A stretch of 64,000 bases of DNA from the NCBI GenBank assembly GCA_045646965.1, contig JAZRLR010000003.1, positions 1 to 64,000 on the forward strand, written 5' to 3'. Made by a program: the position numbers and the translations under genes. Below are positions 53,723 to 64,000 of the stretch, in pieces (position 1 is the first letter of the stretch; each line of letters opens with the position of its first letter). The DNA is from HGM04593 sp045646965 (GTDB taxonomy: Bacteria; Bacteroidota; Bacteroidia; Bacteroidales; Bacteroidaceae). The notes beneath the pieces are model-generated. The model searched no databases, was not told the DNA's origin, and saw nothing but the letters and a program-made list of their open reading frames with translations.

Positions 53723-54433
53723 ATGTCGAACAGCTTCTTCAAATTCAAAAAATTCACGATAGAGCAGGAGCACTGCGCAATGAAGGTGGGCACCGACGGA
53801 TGCCTGCTTGGAGCGTGGTTCTGCACCGACGACTGCAAGAAGATACTCGACGTGGGCAGCGGCAGTGGGCTTATCGCCCTTATGGCAGCGCAACGCAGCG
53901 ACGCCGAAGTCACAGGCATCGAAATAGAGAAAGAGGCGGCAGGGCAAGCTGCCGAGAATGTAAAGAATTCTCCGTGGAAAGAAAGAGTAAAAATAATCTG
54001 CGACGATTTCACGCGCTTCTCTCCCCCACACACTTTTGACGCAATTGTAAGCAACCCGCCCTACTTCACAAACAGCCTAAAATGCAGCAGCGAAAAGAAG
54101 ACGCTTGCACGACACAACGACACACTCTCACCCGAAATTTTCTTTAAAAAATCGAAAGAACTACTTTCGGAGAACGGACGAATTTCCATTGTAATACCCA
54201 CCGATGCACTACCCGAGTGGCAATTGAGTGCAACTATTGCAGGGTTTTCGACACAGCGCATCGCGCTCATTCACACCACGCCAAAGAAAGCCGCAAAGAG
54301 AGTTCTTGCAGAATTTTCGAGGAAGGTATGCAATACCCCCCGCACAGAAGATATCATACTCGAAACCTCCCCCGGAACATACAGCGAGAGAGCGTGCGAG
54401 CTGCTGCGCGACTTTTATCTAAAAATCGGCTGA
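53723..54433 (+). CDS. tRNA1(Val) adenine-37 N6-methyltransferase (YfiC/TrmN6)
   Basis: SAM-dependent methyltransferase of 236 residues. The SAM site ILDVGSGSGLIALMAAQ and the N6-adenine motif VSNPPYF are intact. The N-terminus FKKFTIEQEHCAMKVGTDGCLLG is characteristic of the TrmN6/YfiC group, which modifies A37 of tRNA-Val. It stands just after tRNA-Thr and may be read through from the tRNA promoter. Confidence 0.9.
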   Translation: MSNSFFKFKKFTIEQEHCAMKVGTDGCLLGAWFCTDDCKKILDVGSGSGLIALMAAQRSDAEVTGIEIEKEAAGQAAENVKNSPWKERVKIICDDFTRFSPPHTFDAIVSNPPYFTNSLKCSSEKKTLARHNDTLSPEIFFKKSKELLSENGRISIVIPTDALPEWQLSATIAGFSTQRIALIHTTPKKAAKRVLAEFSRKVCNTPRTEDIILETSPGTYSERACELLRDFYLKIG

Positions 54434-54453
54434 TGTAAAATTATTTCAAAAGA

Positions 54454-55545
54454 TTATTTCTTGCGCTTGCGCTTGTAGATTTTTGCCATATCGGGCAAAG
54501 CGGGCATTTGCGGGAGCATACCCTTCAAGTCTTGAACATTCACTTTGGGAAGGTTTAGTTCCATTTTGGGCAGGGTTATCTCCATCGCAGGAACAGTTCC
54601 GCTGAAGAGGTCGAAAAGTTGCTTGTACAAAGGCACGTCGGCAGGTTTTCCGTCCCACCCCGGAGCCGCAAGCACCATAAGGCCGCGCGGCACAATCTCC
54701 ACAAGAATTTCAGCATCCATTTCGGCAGGCTCGCCATCGAAATGCACAGGCCCCGGTTTCTCTCTTTTTATTTTAAGCCACTTTGCCTCAAGGGTTTTTA
54801 TGTGACCATTCTTGTCGAGCGAGCGACCAAACAGCTGGCTCAAGATAACAGGCACATCCACCGCGGGGAAAGGCTCCCACACGGTGATACTCAAAAGCCC
54901 GTCACACATAGAAGCCGTAGGACTTATGTATGCGTTATTTCCATACTGCGCCGCATTGCCGCAGGCAATCAGGAAAGCCTTGTACTCTATCTCAAAAGAG
55001 TCGCTCTCGAGACGATAGACAGCTGGTTTATATTTAAGCCAGTCGAGAAGAGTCTGGTGCATATACCCGATGAGACCGCGACGGCTACCGTGAGCGAAGC
55101 TATTGCTCACAATCGCATCGAATCCCATTCCGCAAGTACAGAAGAAAGGCAGGCCGTTTATTCTTCCATAATCGACCGCCATAGACTCCGAGGCATTTAT
55201 AAATTCGATAGCCTTTTTCACATCTATGGGCACTCCAAGGTGTCGCGCAAGACCATTACCCGAGCCGCAAGGAATTATTCCAAGAGCCACATTTGTATCG
55301 ACAAGCGAGCGCGCCACCTCGTTCACAGTGCCGTCGCCACCCACCGCAACCACCGCATCATATCCGGCAGCTACAGCGTCGCGGGCAAGTTCACAGCCGT
55401 GCGCAACATATTGCGTCTCCTTTATTTCAAACTCGAAACGAGATTTGTCCAAAAGAGAATTTATCAACCCGGGGATGCTGCGCTTTCCGCCCACACCCGA
55501 CTTTGGATTGACTACAAACAATATTTTTTTCTTAAGCTCTGTCAT
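54454..55545 (-). CDS. Diacylglycerol/sphingosine kinase-like lipid kinase
   Basis: Protein of 363 residues with the DAGK catalytic domain: FVVNPKSGVGGK, the ATP site AVGGDGTVNEVARSL, IPCGSGNGLARHLG, and later the CTCGMGFDA and HFDGEPAEMDAEILV blocks. It phosphorylates a lipid, diacylglycerol or, in sphingolipid-making Bacteroidales, perhaps a sphingoid base. After the usual end near residue 290 there is an unusual tail of about 70 residues with repeated hydrophobic/Met-Pro-Lys units (MELNLPKVN, LKGMLPQMP) and a basic end KRKRKK. The promoter -7 box is at 55562. Confidence 0.85.
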   Translation of the reverse strand: MTELKKKILFVVNPKSGVGGKRSIPGLINSLLDKSRFEFEIKETQYVAHGCELARDAVAAGYDAVVAVGGDGTVNEVARSLVDTNVALGIIPCGSGNGLARHLGVPIDVKKAIEFINASESMAVDYGRINGLPFFCTCGMGFDAIVSNSFAHGSRRGLIGYMHQTLLDWLKYKPAVYRLESDSFEIEYKAFLIACGNAAQYGNNAYISPTASMCDGLLSITVWEPFPAVDVPVILSQLFGRSLDKNGHIKTLEAKWLKIKREKPGPVHFDGEPAEMDAEILVEIVPRGLMVLAAPGWDGKPADVPLYKQLFDLFSGTVPAMEITLPKMELNLPKVNVQDLKGMLPQMPALPDMAKIYKRKRKK

Positions 55546-55561
55546 AAATCATAAACCACTG

Positions 55562-55569
55562 CAAAGATA
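55562..55569 (-). promoter_or_regulatory. -7 box of the lipid kinase gene
   Basis: Minus strand TATCTTTG at 55569-55562, 16 bases before the start codon, so the leader is about 10 bases. Confidence 0.55.
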
Positions 55570-55853
55570 TATACAAACGAGCGAGAAATGCGAAACTTGT
55601 TTGAATATTTTCGCAGCCACCACATAAAAACAAATTCTTACAGCAAAAGATATCGAAGCACCCACAGCAACACACAACACCTTCATAAAATTCCATACAC
55701 GCACAACTATAAATTAAATTATATAATAAATTATAAAAAATTTCGGATAATCGACAATTCATACTATCTTCGCGTTTTGAAACGGACAGATAACTTTTAT
55801 CTATCCACAAAGGCATTTTATGCATCTATTTGTTTAGATTTTAAAAACATTTT
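55570..55853. other. AT-rich divergent promoter region before lon
   Basis: About 280 AT-rich bases with no gene. TATCTTCG at 55765-55772 with TTTC 20 bases upstream (55741-55744) is the candidate lon promoter, leaving a leader of about 75 bases. I see no heat-shock (CIRCE) element. Confidence 0.5.
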
Positions 55854-58328
<2,475 letters not shown>

Positions 58329-59459
58329 GTGGAATTTAAATTATTACATACAGACAGTGGCAGCAAAGCCCGCGCAGGCGTCTTGAGCACGGCTCACGGC
58401 AACATTCTCACCCCCATTTTTATGCCGGTGGGAACCGTGGGCTCTGTGAAAGCTGTACAGATGCCCGACCTTGTGACAGATGTGAAAGCACAGATAATTC
58501 TAGGCAACACCTATCACCTATATCTGCGTCCGGGCCTCGATGTACTTGAGAAGGCTGGCGGCCTGCACAAGTTCAATAGTTGGGAACACCCCATACTCAC
58601 CGACAGCGGAGGCTTTCAGGTTTTTTCGCTCAAGGATATACGTAAGATGAACGAGGAGGGCGTGGAGTTCCGTTCACACATCGACGGCTCGAAACATTTC
58701 TTCTCGCCCGAGCGAGTTATGGACATCGAACGCAGCATAGGCGCCGATATTATTATGGCATTTGACGAGTGTACACCGGGCACAGCCGACTACAACTATG
58801 CAAAGAAATCTATGGAGCGCACACACCGCTGGCTCGACCGCTGTATTGCGCGCCTCGCCGAGACAGAACCCAAATATGGCTATGAACAGCAGCTCTTCCC
58901 CATAGTTCAAGGATGTGTCTACCCCGACCTGCGCCGTCAGTCGGCAGAATTCATCGCATCGAAAGATTGCGTGGGCAATGCCATAGGTGGTCTTGCCGTG
59001 GGCGAGCCCGCCGAGAAGATGTATGAGATGATTGAGGTGGTGAACGAGATTCTGCCCACCGAGAAACCACGCTATCTGATGGGCGTGGGCACCCCCGCAA
59101 ATATTCTCGAAGGCATAGAGCGCGGAGTAGATATGTTTGACTGCGTTATGCCCACACGCAACGGTCGCAACGCAATGCTTTTCACCAAGCAGGGTATTAT
59201 GAATATGCGCAACGAGAAGTGGAAATATGATTTCAGCCCCATAGAAGAGGACGGTGCCTCGTTTGTGGATACACAATACAGCCGCGCTTATCTGCGCCAT
59301 CTCTTCGTTGCACAGGAGTACCTTGCGCTGCAAATAGCGTCGTTGCACAACCTCGCTTTCTATGTGTGGCTCACACAGGAGGCACGCAAGCATATCCTCC
59401 TCGACGACTACGCATCGTGGAAGAAAAATATGTTGGAACAGGTTACACGCAGGCTATAA
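58329..59459 (+). CDS. tgt: tRNA-guanine transglycosylase without the usual zinc cysteines
   Basis: Enzyme of 376 residues exchanging guanine 34 for a queuine precursor in tRNAs with GUN anticodons. The core is intact: LTDSGGFQVFSL with the base-catalytic Asp, AFDECTP, GGLAVGEP and DCVMPTRNGRN with the nucleophile Asp. In E. coli a C-x-C-x-x-C motif and a histidine bind zinc just before SRAYL. Here the place reads GASFVDTQYSRAYLRHL, so the cysteines are absent. The GTG at 58329 is taken as start because MEFKLLHTDSG matches the family and it abuts the lon stop. Confidence 0.94.
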   Translation: MEFKLLHTDSGSKARAGVLSTAHGNILTPIFMPVGTVGSVKAVQMPDLVTDVKAQIILGNTYHLYLRPGLDVLEKAGGLHKFNSWEHPILTDSGGFQVFSLKDIRKMNEEGVEFRSHIDGSKHFFSPERVMDIERSIGADIIMAFDECTPGTADYNYAKKSMERTHRWLDRCIARLAETEPKYGYEQQLFPIVQGCVYPDLRRQSAEFIASKDCVGNAIGGLAVGEPAEKMYEMIEVVNEILPTEKPRYLMGVGTPANILEGIERGVDMFDCVMPTRNGRNAMLFTKQGIMNMRNEKWKYDFSPIEEDGASFVDTQYSRAYLRHLFVAQEYLALQIASLHNLAFYVWLTQEARKHILLDDYASWKKNMLEQVTRRL

Positions 59460-59474
59460 ATTTTATTTATTACT

Positions 59475-60581
59475 ATGAAAAAGTGGCTTCAAGCAATTAA
59501 TCTCAAGCGTCTCGACCTATATATTATAGGAAAGTTTCTGGGTACTTATTTCTTTTCGTTGGCGCTCATTATCATTGTAATCGTGGTATTCGACTACAAC
59601 GAAAAGATTGACAAATTTGCGACATCCAATGCAACGGTTTCCGAGGTTATTGTGGATTATTATCTCAACTACGCCCCCTATCTCGCAAACACCTTCAGTG
59701 CGCTGTTTGTCTTTATCTCCGTGATTTATTTCACATCGAAGCTGGCCGAGAACTCCGAGATTATCGCAATGTTTGCATCGGGTGTAAGCTTTAAGCGTCT
59801 GCTGCGCCCCTATATGATTTCGGCAGGTCTCATCGCCATTTTGACCTACGTTTTGAGCGCATATATCATACCCGTGGGCAACGAGACACGCATCGCCTTC
59901 GAGGTGCGGCACAACAGAAAAGACGCCGTAACATCGGCCCACAACATTCAATTGCAGGTAGACGAGAATACCATCGCCTATATGGAACGATATGAAACCC
60001 GCAACTCAATGGGTTATCGTTTCTCGCTCGACAAGTTCGAGGACAAGAAGCTCGTGTCACATATGACGGCAAAGACCATCAAATATCACCCCGAGGAGAA
60101 ATACAAATGGACTGCCCGCAACTGGATGATACGCGAGTTCACCGACGACAAGGAGATTATACGTTCACACACCCAAACACCGCTCGACACAATCATAAAG
60201 ATTGAGCCGGCCGATTTCCTTATCTCGGAAGGACAGCAGGAGACTATGACAAGCCCCGAGTTGAGCGAGTACATCGACAAGCAAAAGGCTCGAGGTATGG
60301 CAAATATCAAGGCCTTTGAAGTGGAGTATCACAAACGCATCGCAATGTCGTTTGCGGCATTTATCCTCACAATTATCGGCGCGTCGCTCTCCTCAAAAAA
60401 GACAAAGGGAGGTATGGGTTTGTCACTTGGAATAGGCTTGGGATTGAGTTTCTCATACATCCTTTTCCAAACAATTTCTTCGGCTTTTGCCGAGCAGATG
60501 CCCGTGTATATTGCGGTGTGGCTGCCAAACATCGTGTACAGTTTCATAGCATTGTATCTTTATAGAAAAGCACCAAAATAA
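59475..60581 (+). CDS. LptF/LptG family permease
   Basis: Inner-membrane protein of 368 residues of the YjgP/YjgQ family, part of the ABC exporter that moves lipopolysaccharide to the outer membrane. Three N-terminal membrane segments (about 20-40, 62-85, 100-130), a periplasmic beta-jellyroll domain (about 140-270) and three C-terminal segments (285-305, 313-332, 340-360) are seen. Bacteroidales usually have separate LptF- and LptG-like genes; which this is cannot be decided. Fifteen bases after tgt. Confidence 0.88.
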   Translation: MKKWLQAINLKRLDLYIIGKFLGTYFFSLALIIIVIVVFDYNEKIDKFATSNATVSEVIVDYYLNYAPYLANTFSALFVFISVIYFTSKLAENSEIIAMFASGVSFKRLLRPYMISAGLIAILTYVLSAYIIPVGNETRIAFEVRHNRKDAVTSAHNIQLQVDENTIAYMERYETRNSMGYRFSLDKFEDKKLVSHMTAKTIKYHPEEKYKWTARNWMIREFTDDKEIIRSHTQTPLDTIIKIEPADFLISEGQQETMTSPELSEYIDKQKARGMANIKAFEVEYHKRIAMSFAAFILTIIGASLSSKKTKGGMGLSLGIGLGLSFSYILFQTISSAFAEQMPVYIAVWLPNIVYSFIALYLYRKAPK

Positions 60582-60594
60582 GAGAAGACATTAT

Positions 60595-62010
60595 ATGTAT
60601 TTTACCGACTTTGACTTTGAGGATGAAGTCCTCGACGCTCTCGACGCGATGCGCTTCGAGACGTGTACCCCCATACAGGAACAGACCATTCAGCCGCTTA
60701 TGGACGGCCGCGACCTCATAGGCGTTGCACAAACAGGAACCGGAAAAACCGCCGCCTACCTGCTCCCCGTGCTCAACAAACTTTGCAAGGGAGGCTACCC
60801 CGACGACGCAATCAATTGCATTGTAATGGCCCCCACCCGCGAACTCGCACAGCAGATAGACCGTCAGCTCGAGGGATTCACATACTTTATGCCCTTTTCG
60901 AGCGTAGCTGTGTATGGCGGTAACGACGGACAGCGATACGAGCAGGAGTTGCGTGGTATGTCACGCGGTGCAGATATCATTGTAGCAACTCCCGGCCGTT
61001 TAATAAGCCACATAAACCTCGGTAATATCGACCTCTCGCGTGTCTCATTCTTTATACTCGACGAGGCCGACAGAATGCTCGATATGGGATTCTACAACGA
61101 CATTATGACCATTGCAAACAAACTGCCCAAGGAGAGACAGACTATGCTCTTTTCGGCGACAATGCCGCAGGAGATACGCAAATTGGCCGCGAATGTCCTC
61201 ACCGACCCCTTGCAGATAACCCTTTCGCTCGCAAAGCCCGCCGACGGCATTGCACAAGAGGCCTATATATGCCACGAGGGACAAAAGATGGGCATAATAA
61301 AAAGCATCTTTGAGAAGGAGAGCACCGAGCGTGTCATACTCTTTGCTTCGCGCAAAAGCAAGGTGAAAGATATATCTCTCACTCTGAAAAAACGCGGCTA
61401 CAACGTGGGCGAAATGCACAGCGACCTCGACCAGGGCGAGCGCGACGAAATTATGTTCCAATACAAGAGCCGCAAGATAGATATAATTGTGGCAACAGAT
61501 ATTCTTGCGCGAGGCATCGACATCGACGATATACGCATTGTGATAAACTACGATGTGCCGCGCGACTGCGACGACTACATACACCGTGTGGGCCGCACAG
61601 CCCGTGCAAACACCAAGGGACGCGCAATCACATTTGTATCGCCCGAGGAGCAGACATATTTCAAGAGAATAGAGGATTTTATGGAGCAGGAAGTGCCCAA
61701 GACTCCAGTTCCCGAGGAACTGGGCGAGGCTCCAGAATATGCCCCTGTAAAAGGTGGTAAAGGCCGCGGCGGTAACAAAAACGGCAAGGATAACCGAGGA
61801 CGAGGACGCGGGCGAGATCACGGACGCCGTGATAAAAGCCGAAGAGAGGGCAGCAAGCCCAAAGCAACGGGCAACGCAGAGACTGCTCCTGCACCCGCAG
61901 CAGAGAACACAACAAACGGCAACGCCGAGGCAAAGAAACGTCAGAAACGTCGCCGCTACCACCGCGGTACACGCAGAGACAAAGGCAACGGTTCAGCAAG
62001 TGCAGAGTAA
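60595..62010 (+). CDS. DEAD-box RNA helicase (RhlE-like)
   Basis: RNA helicase of 471 residues with all motifs: Q motif TPIQEQT, Walker A AQTGTGKT, APTRELAQQ, TPGR, DEAD in FILDEADRML, SAT, ARGIDID and HRVGRTAR. The C-terminal 90 residues are very basic and Gly/Arg/Lys-rich (GRGRGRDHGRRDKSRR), suited to binding RNA. It likely acts in ribosome assembly or mRNA decay. Last gene of the lon-tgt-lpt group, 13 bases after the permease gene. Confidence 0.95.
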   Translation: MYFTDFDFEDEVLDALDAMRFETCTPIQEQTIQPLMDGRDLIGVAQTGTGKTAAYLLPVLNKLCKGGYPDDAINCIVMAPTRELAQQIDRQLEGFTYFMPFSSVAVYGGNDGQRYEQELRGMSRGADIIVATPGRLISHINLGNIDLSRVSFFILDEADRMLDMGFYNDIMTIANKLPKERQTMLFSATMPQEIRKLAANVLTDPLQITLSLAKPADGIAQEAYICHEGQKMGIIKSIFEKESTERVILFASRKSKVKDISLTLKKRGYNVGEMHSDLDQGERDEIMFQYKSRKIDIIVATDILARGIDIDDIRIVINYDVPRDCDDYIHRVGRTARANTKGRAITFVSPEEQTYFKRIEDFMEQEVPKTPVPEELGEAPEYAPVKGGKGRGGNKNGKDNRGRGRGRDHGRRDKSRREGSKPKATGNAETAPAPAAENTTNGNAEAKKRQKRRRYHRGTRRDKGNGSASAE

Positions 62011-62028
62011 AAACCGAAATAGAGATTA

Positions 62029-62069
62029 AAATTTATAGCCACCTTCATTATGAAGGTGGCTATAAATTT
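62029..62069. terminator. Bidirectional terminator between helicase and gcvPB
   Basis: Perfect 19-bp stem (62029-62047 with 62051-62069) and 3-base loop TTA, AT-rich at its base, between convergent genes. Confidence 0.88.
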
Positions 62070-62087
62070 ATTTAGAAAACCTCTACA

Positions 62088-63551
62088 CTACTCTGCCGCC
62101 AATTGGCGATATGTAGTCTTGGGCTGACGGGCAGCCGTTGTCTCGTCGAGCCTGCGCACCGGTGTCGAATAGGGTGCATTCTTAACCACATCGGGGTTTT
62201 CGATAGCTTCGCGAGCAACCTTTTTCATCACTACAATAAACTCGTCGAGCGTCTCTTTGCTTTCCGTCTCGGTGGGTTCAATCATAATACTCTGGTGAAA
62301 GAGAAGCGGGAAATAGATTGTGGGAGCGTGGTAACCATAGTCGAGCAAACGCTTTGCAATGTCGAGCGTGGTCACACCCGTAGATTTATCGGCAAGGCCG
62401 TCAAATACAAACTCGTGTTTGCACACCCCCTCGATGGGCAGGTAATACTCCTCTTTGAGCGACTCTTTCACATAATTTGCGTTGAGCACGGCAAGCGGGC
62501 CCACCATCTTCACATTCTCGCGGCCGAGCGTGAGTATATAGGTGTATGCACGCAGAGCAACTCCGAAGTTACCCAGGAAATTAGAGACATATCCCGAAGA
62601 TTTCTCGTCGTTCTCAATGAAGAAGCGGCCGTCGTCGCTCTTTTTCACCTGCGGATTGGGAAGCAGGTGTTCAAGGCCTGCACGCACACCCACGGGACCG
62701 TCGCCGGGGCCTCCGCCTCCGTGAGGAGTAGAGAAGGTCTTGTGAAGGTTTATGTGCATAATATCAAAGCCCATATCTCCGGGACGGCACTTGCCAAGCA
62801 CGGCATTGAGGTTTGCTCCGTCGTAATAGAGCAGACCGCCGGCCTCGTGCACCAGATGCGCAATCTCGGGTATCTCCGTCTCAAAGATTCCCAGAGTATT
62901 GGGGTTTGTCATCATAATTCCTGCCACGGTGTCGTCGAGCAGTGGCTTCAAGTCTTCCACATCAACGGTGCCCGCAGCTGTCGATTTAACCTCCACAATC
63001 TGAAGGCCACACACTGCCGCACTTGCGGGGTTTGTACCGTGGGCACTGTCGGGCACAATAACTTTTGTACGCTTTGTGTCGCCGCGCTGCTCGTGGTATG
63101 AGCGCATAATCATAAGACCTGTGAGCTCGCCGTGTGCACCTGCATAGGGGTTGAGAGTGAAGGCCGCAAGACCACTTATCTCTGAAAGCGAAGCTGCAAG
63201 GTTGTAATATACCTCCAACGCACCCTGTGCCACCTCGGCGGGAGCCTCGGGGTGTATATTGAACGCGGGCAACGCCGAAATCTCCTCATTTATGCGTGGG
63301 TTGTACTTCATTGTACAGCTGCCCAAGGGATAGAATCCCGTGTCTACACCGAAGTTCTTGTTTGAGAGATTTGTGTAGTGACGCACTACATCGAACTCTG
63401 TCACCTGGGGAAGAGCGGGCTCTTCGGCACGCTTCAAATTCTGCGGCAGAGCACAGGGGTAATACTCTTTAAATTCATTCTTGGGAAGAGAATAGCCTTC
63501 GCGTCCCTCTTTCGAGAGTTCAAATATCAATTTGTCATAATTGCGTATCAT
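62088..63551 (-). CDS. gcvPB: Glycine dehydrogenase (decarboxylating) subunit 2
   Basis: PLP-dependent P-protein subunit of 487 residues of the glycine cleavage system. The PLP lysine is in INLHKTFSTPHGGGGPGDGP, with the glycine-rich loop beyond it. YPLGSCTMKYNPRINE and PYAGAHGELTGL are further signatures. The P-protein is split into two chains here, whereas Bacteroides species usually have one fused GcvP of about 950 residues. It begins 18 bases after gcvPA. Confidence 0.95.
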   Translation of the reverse strand: MIRNYDKLIFELSKEGREGYSLPKNEFKEYYPCALPQNLKRAEEPALPQVTEFDVVRHYTNLSNKNFGVDTGFYPLGSCTMKYNPRINEEISALPAFNIHPEAPAEVAQGALEVYYNLAASLSEISGLAAFTLNPYAGAHGELTGLMIMRSYHEQRGDTKRTKVIVPDSAHGTNPASAAVCGLQIVEVKSTAAGTVDVEDLKPLLDDTVAGIMMTNPNTLGIFETEIPEIAHLVHEAGGLLYYDGANLNAVLGKCRPGDMGFDIMHINLHKTFSTPHGGGGPGDGPVGVRAGLEHLLPNPQVKKSDDGRFFIENDEKSSGYVSNFLGNFGVALRAYTYILTLGRENVKMVGPLAVLNANYVKESLKEEYYLPIEGVCKHEFVFDGLADKSTGVTTLDIAKRLLDYGYHAPTIYFPLLFHQSIMIEPTETESKETLDEFIVVMKKVAREAIENPDVVKNAPYSTPVRRLDETTAARQPKTTYRQLAAE

Positions 63552-63569
63552 AATATATCCTCCCTTCGT

Positions 63570-64000
63570 TTAAAGATTCTTAATTACCTCTACAACGCTC
63601 TCAATCTCGGCTTTTGTGCGCTGCTCTGTGACACAGAAGAGCAAAGTGTCGTCGGCAATGCGCACACCGCCCAGGATTCCTTTCTCTAAAAGAGCTGCTT
63701 GTATCTCTTGCGCAGGAACGGTTGTCTTCACGGCAAATTCGTTCATAAACGGCTGTTCGAAAGCCATCGCACATTTTCCCGTTGCCACAAGTTGTTCGGC
63801 CATATAGTGTGCTCCGCCGTAGGATGCGCTGCACACCTCTTTCAATCCCTTCTTGCCCATAAGCGACAAATAGATTGTCACATACAATGCCATAAGAGAT
63901 TGGTTGGAGCAGATATTGCTATTTGCTTTCTCGCGACGTATATGCTGCTCACGCGCCTGAAGGGTGAGCACAAAAGCACGCTTGCCGTCTACATCGGTGG
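63570..64000 (-). CDS. gcvPA: Glycine dehydrogenase (decarboxylating) subunit 1, partial
   Basis: Last 143 or so residues of the first P-protein chain; the gene runs off the right edge of the window. LTLQAREQHIRREKANSNIC, SNQSLMALYVTIYLSLMG and CSASYGGAHYMAEQL are characteristic of the GcvPA C-terminal region. It pairs with GcvPB to decarboxylate glycine and pass the aminomethyl group to lipoyl-GcvH. Confidence 0.93.
   Translation of the reverse strand, partial: TDVDGKRAFVLTLQAREQHIRREKANSNICSNQSLMALYVTIYLSLMGKKGLKEVCSASYGGAHYMAEQLVATGKCAMAFEQPFMNEFAVKTTVPAQEIQAALLEKGILGGVRIADDTLLFCVTEQRTKAEIESVVEVIKNL

Overview
The window is chromosomal DNA of a member of the order Bacteroidales; the family cannot be settled from the sequence. 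Many genes are preceded by the Bacteroidetes -7 box TAnnTTTG, in places with a TTTG or TTG box 17-19 bases upstream. There is a complete Bat (aerotolerance) operon, lipoproteins with acidic residues after the lipobox cysteine, a Bacteroidetes-type 626-residue PurF and typical Bacteroidales partners such as DUF4136 lipoprotein plus beta-barrel. The core genes are of moderate GC content with long intrinsic terminators. One AT-rich island lies at about 13.4-22.0 kb, and a mobile-element edge lies at 0-1 kb.

Layout. 0.1-1.0 kb: last gene and end of an integrated element. 1.1-6.3 kb (+): operon of M3 oligopeptidase, lipoprotein, dCMP deaminase, CtpA-type protease and a TlpA-like thioredoxin. 6.5-7.2 kb: rpsP with a two-state hairpin leader. 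7.2-8.5 kb: a degenerate S41 peptidase homologue. 8.6-10.4 kb (+): three envelope proteins. 10.4-13.2 kb (-): M16 peptidase. 13.4-20.5 kb (-): accessory operon (see below). 20.6-20.8 kb: inverted-repeat switch region. 20.8-22.0 kb (-): tyrosine recombinase. 22.2-23.3 kb: YbaK/ProX protein and a PAP2-like membrane protein. 23.4-31.7 kb (-): moxR-DUF58-batX-batA-batB-batC-batD-batE. 31.8-37.3 kb (-): HU/LysM fusion, HU, rimO, ftsY, lepA. 37.5-40.1 kb (-): AsmA-like protein. 40.2-47.3 kb (-): ettA, aminotransferase, paaK, ACT protein, membrane protein and GH20 hexosaminidase. 47.6 kb: tRNA-Ala. 48.0-53.1 kb (-): purF-carB. 53.2-53.4 kb (-): candidate small RNA. 53.6 kb: tRNA-Thr, then trmN6 and a lipid kinase gene. 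55.9-62.0 kb (+): lon, tgt, lptG/F-like, DEAD-box helicase. 62.1-64.0 kb (-): gcvPB and the 3' end of gcvPA.

The most unusual part is the island at 13.4-22 kb. Eight to ten closely spaced genes on one strand encode two proteins of unknown family that share an LQ-WY-GRD motif, four paralogous small zinc-ribbon proteins, a CDC48/p97-like double AAA ATPase, a MORN-repeat caspase-like peptidase with an intact His/Cys dyad, and two tiny membrane proteins. Between the first gene and the neighbouring tyrosine recombinase lies a perfect 20-bp inverted repeat enclosing 149 bp that carries a TACATTTG box. In the assembled orientation this box points away from the operon; inversion would point it at the operon. 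I read this as a phase-variable (invertible-promoter) caspase/unfoldase system, probably for defence or programmed cell death. The genes and the repeat are visible directly. Function and switching are inference.
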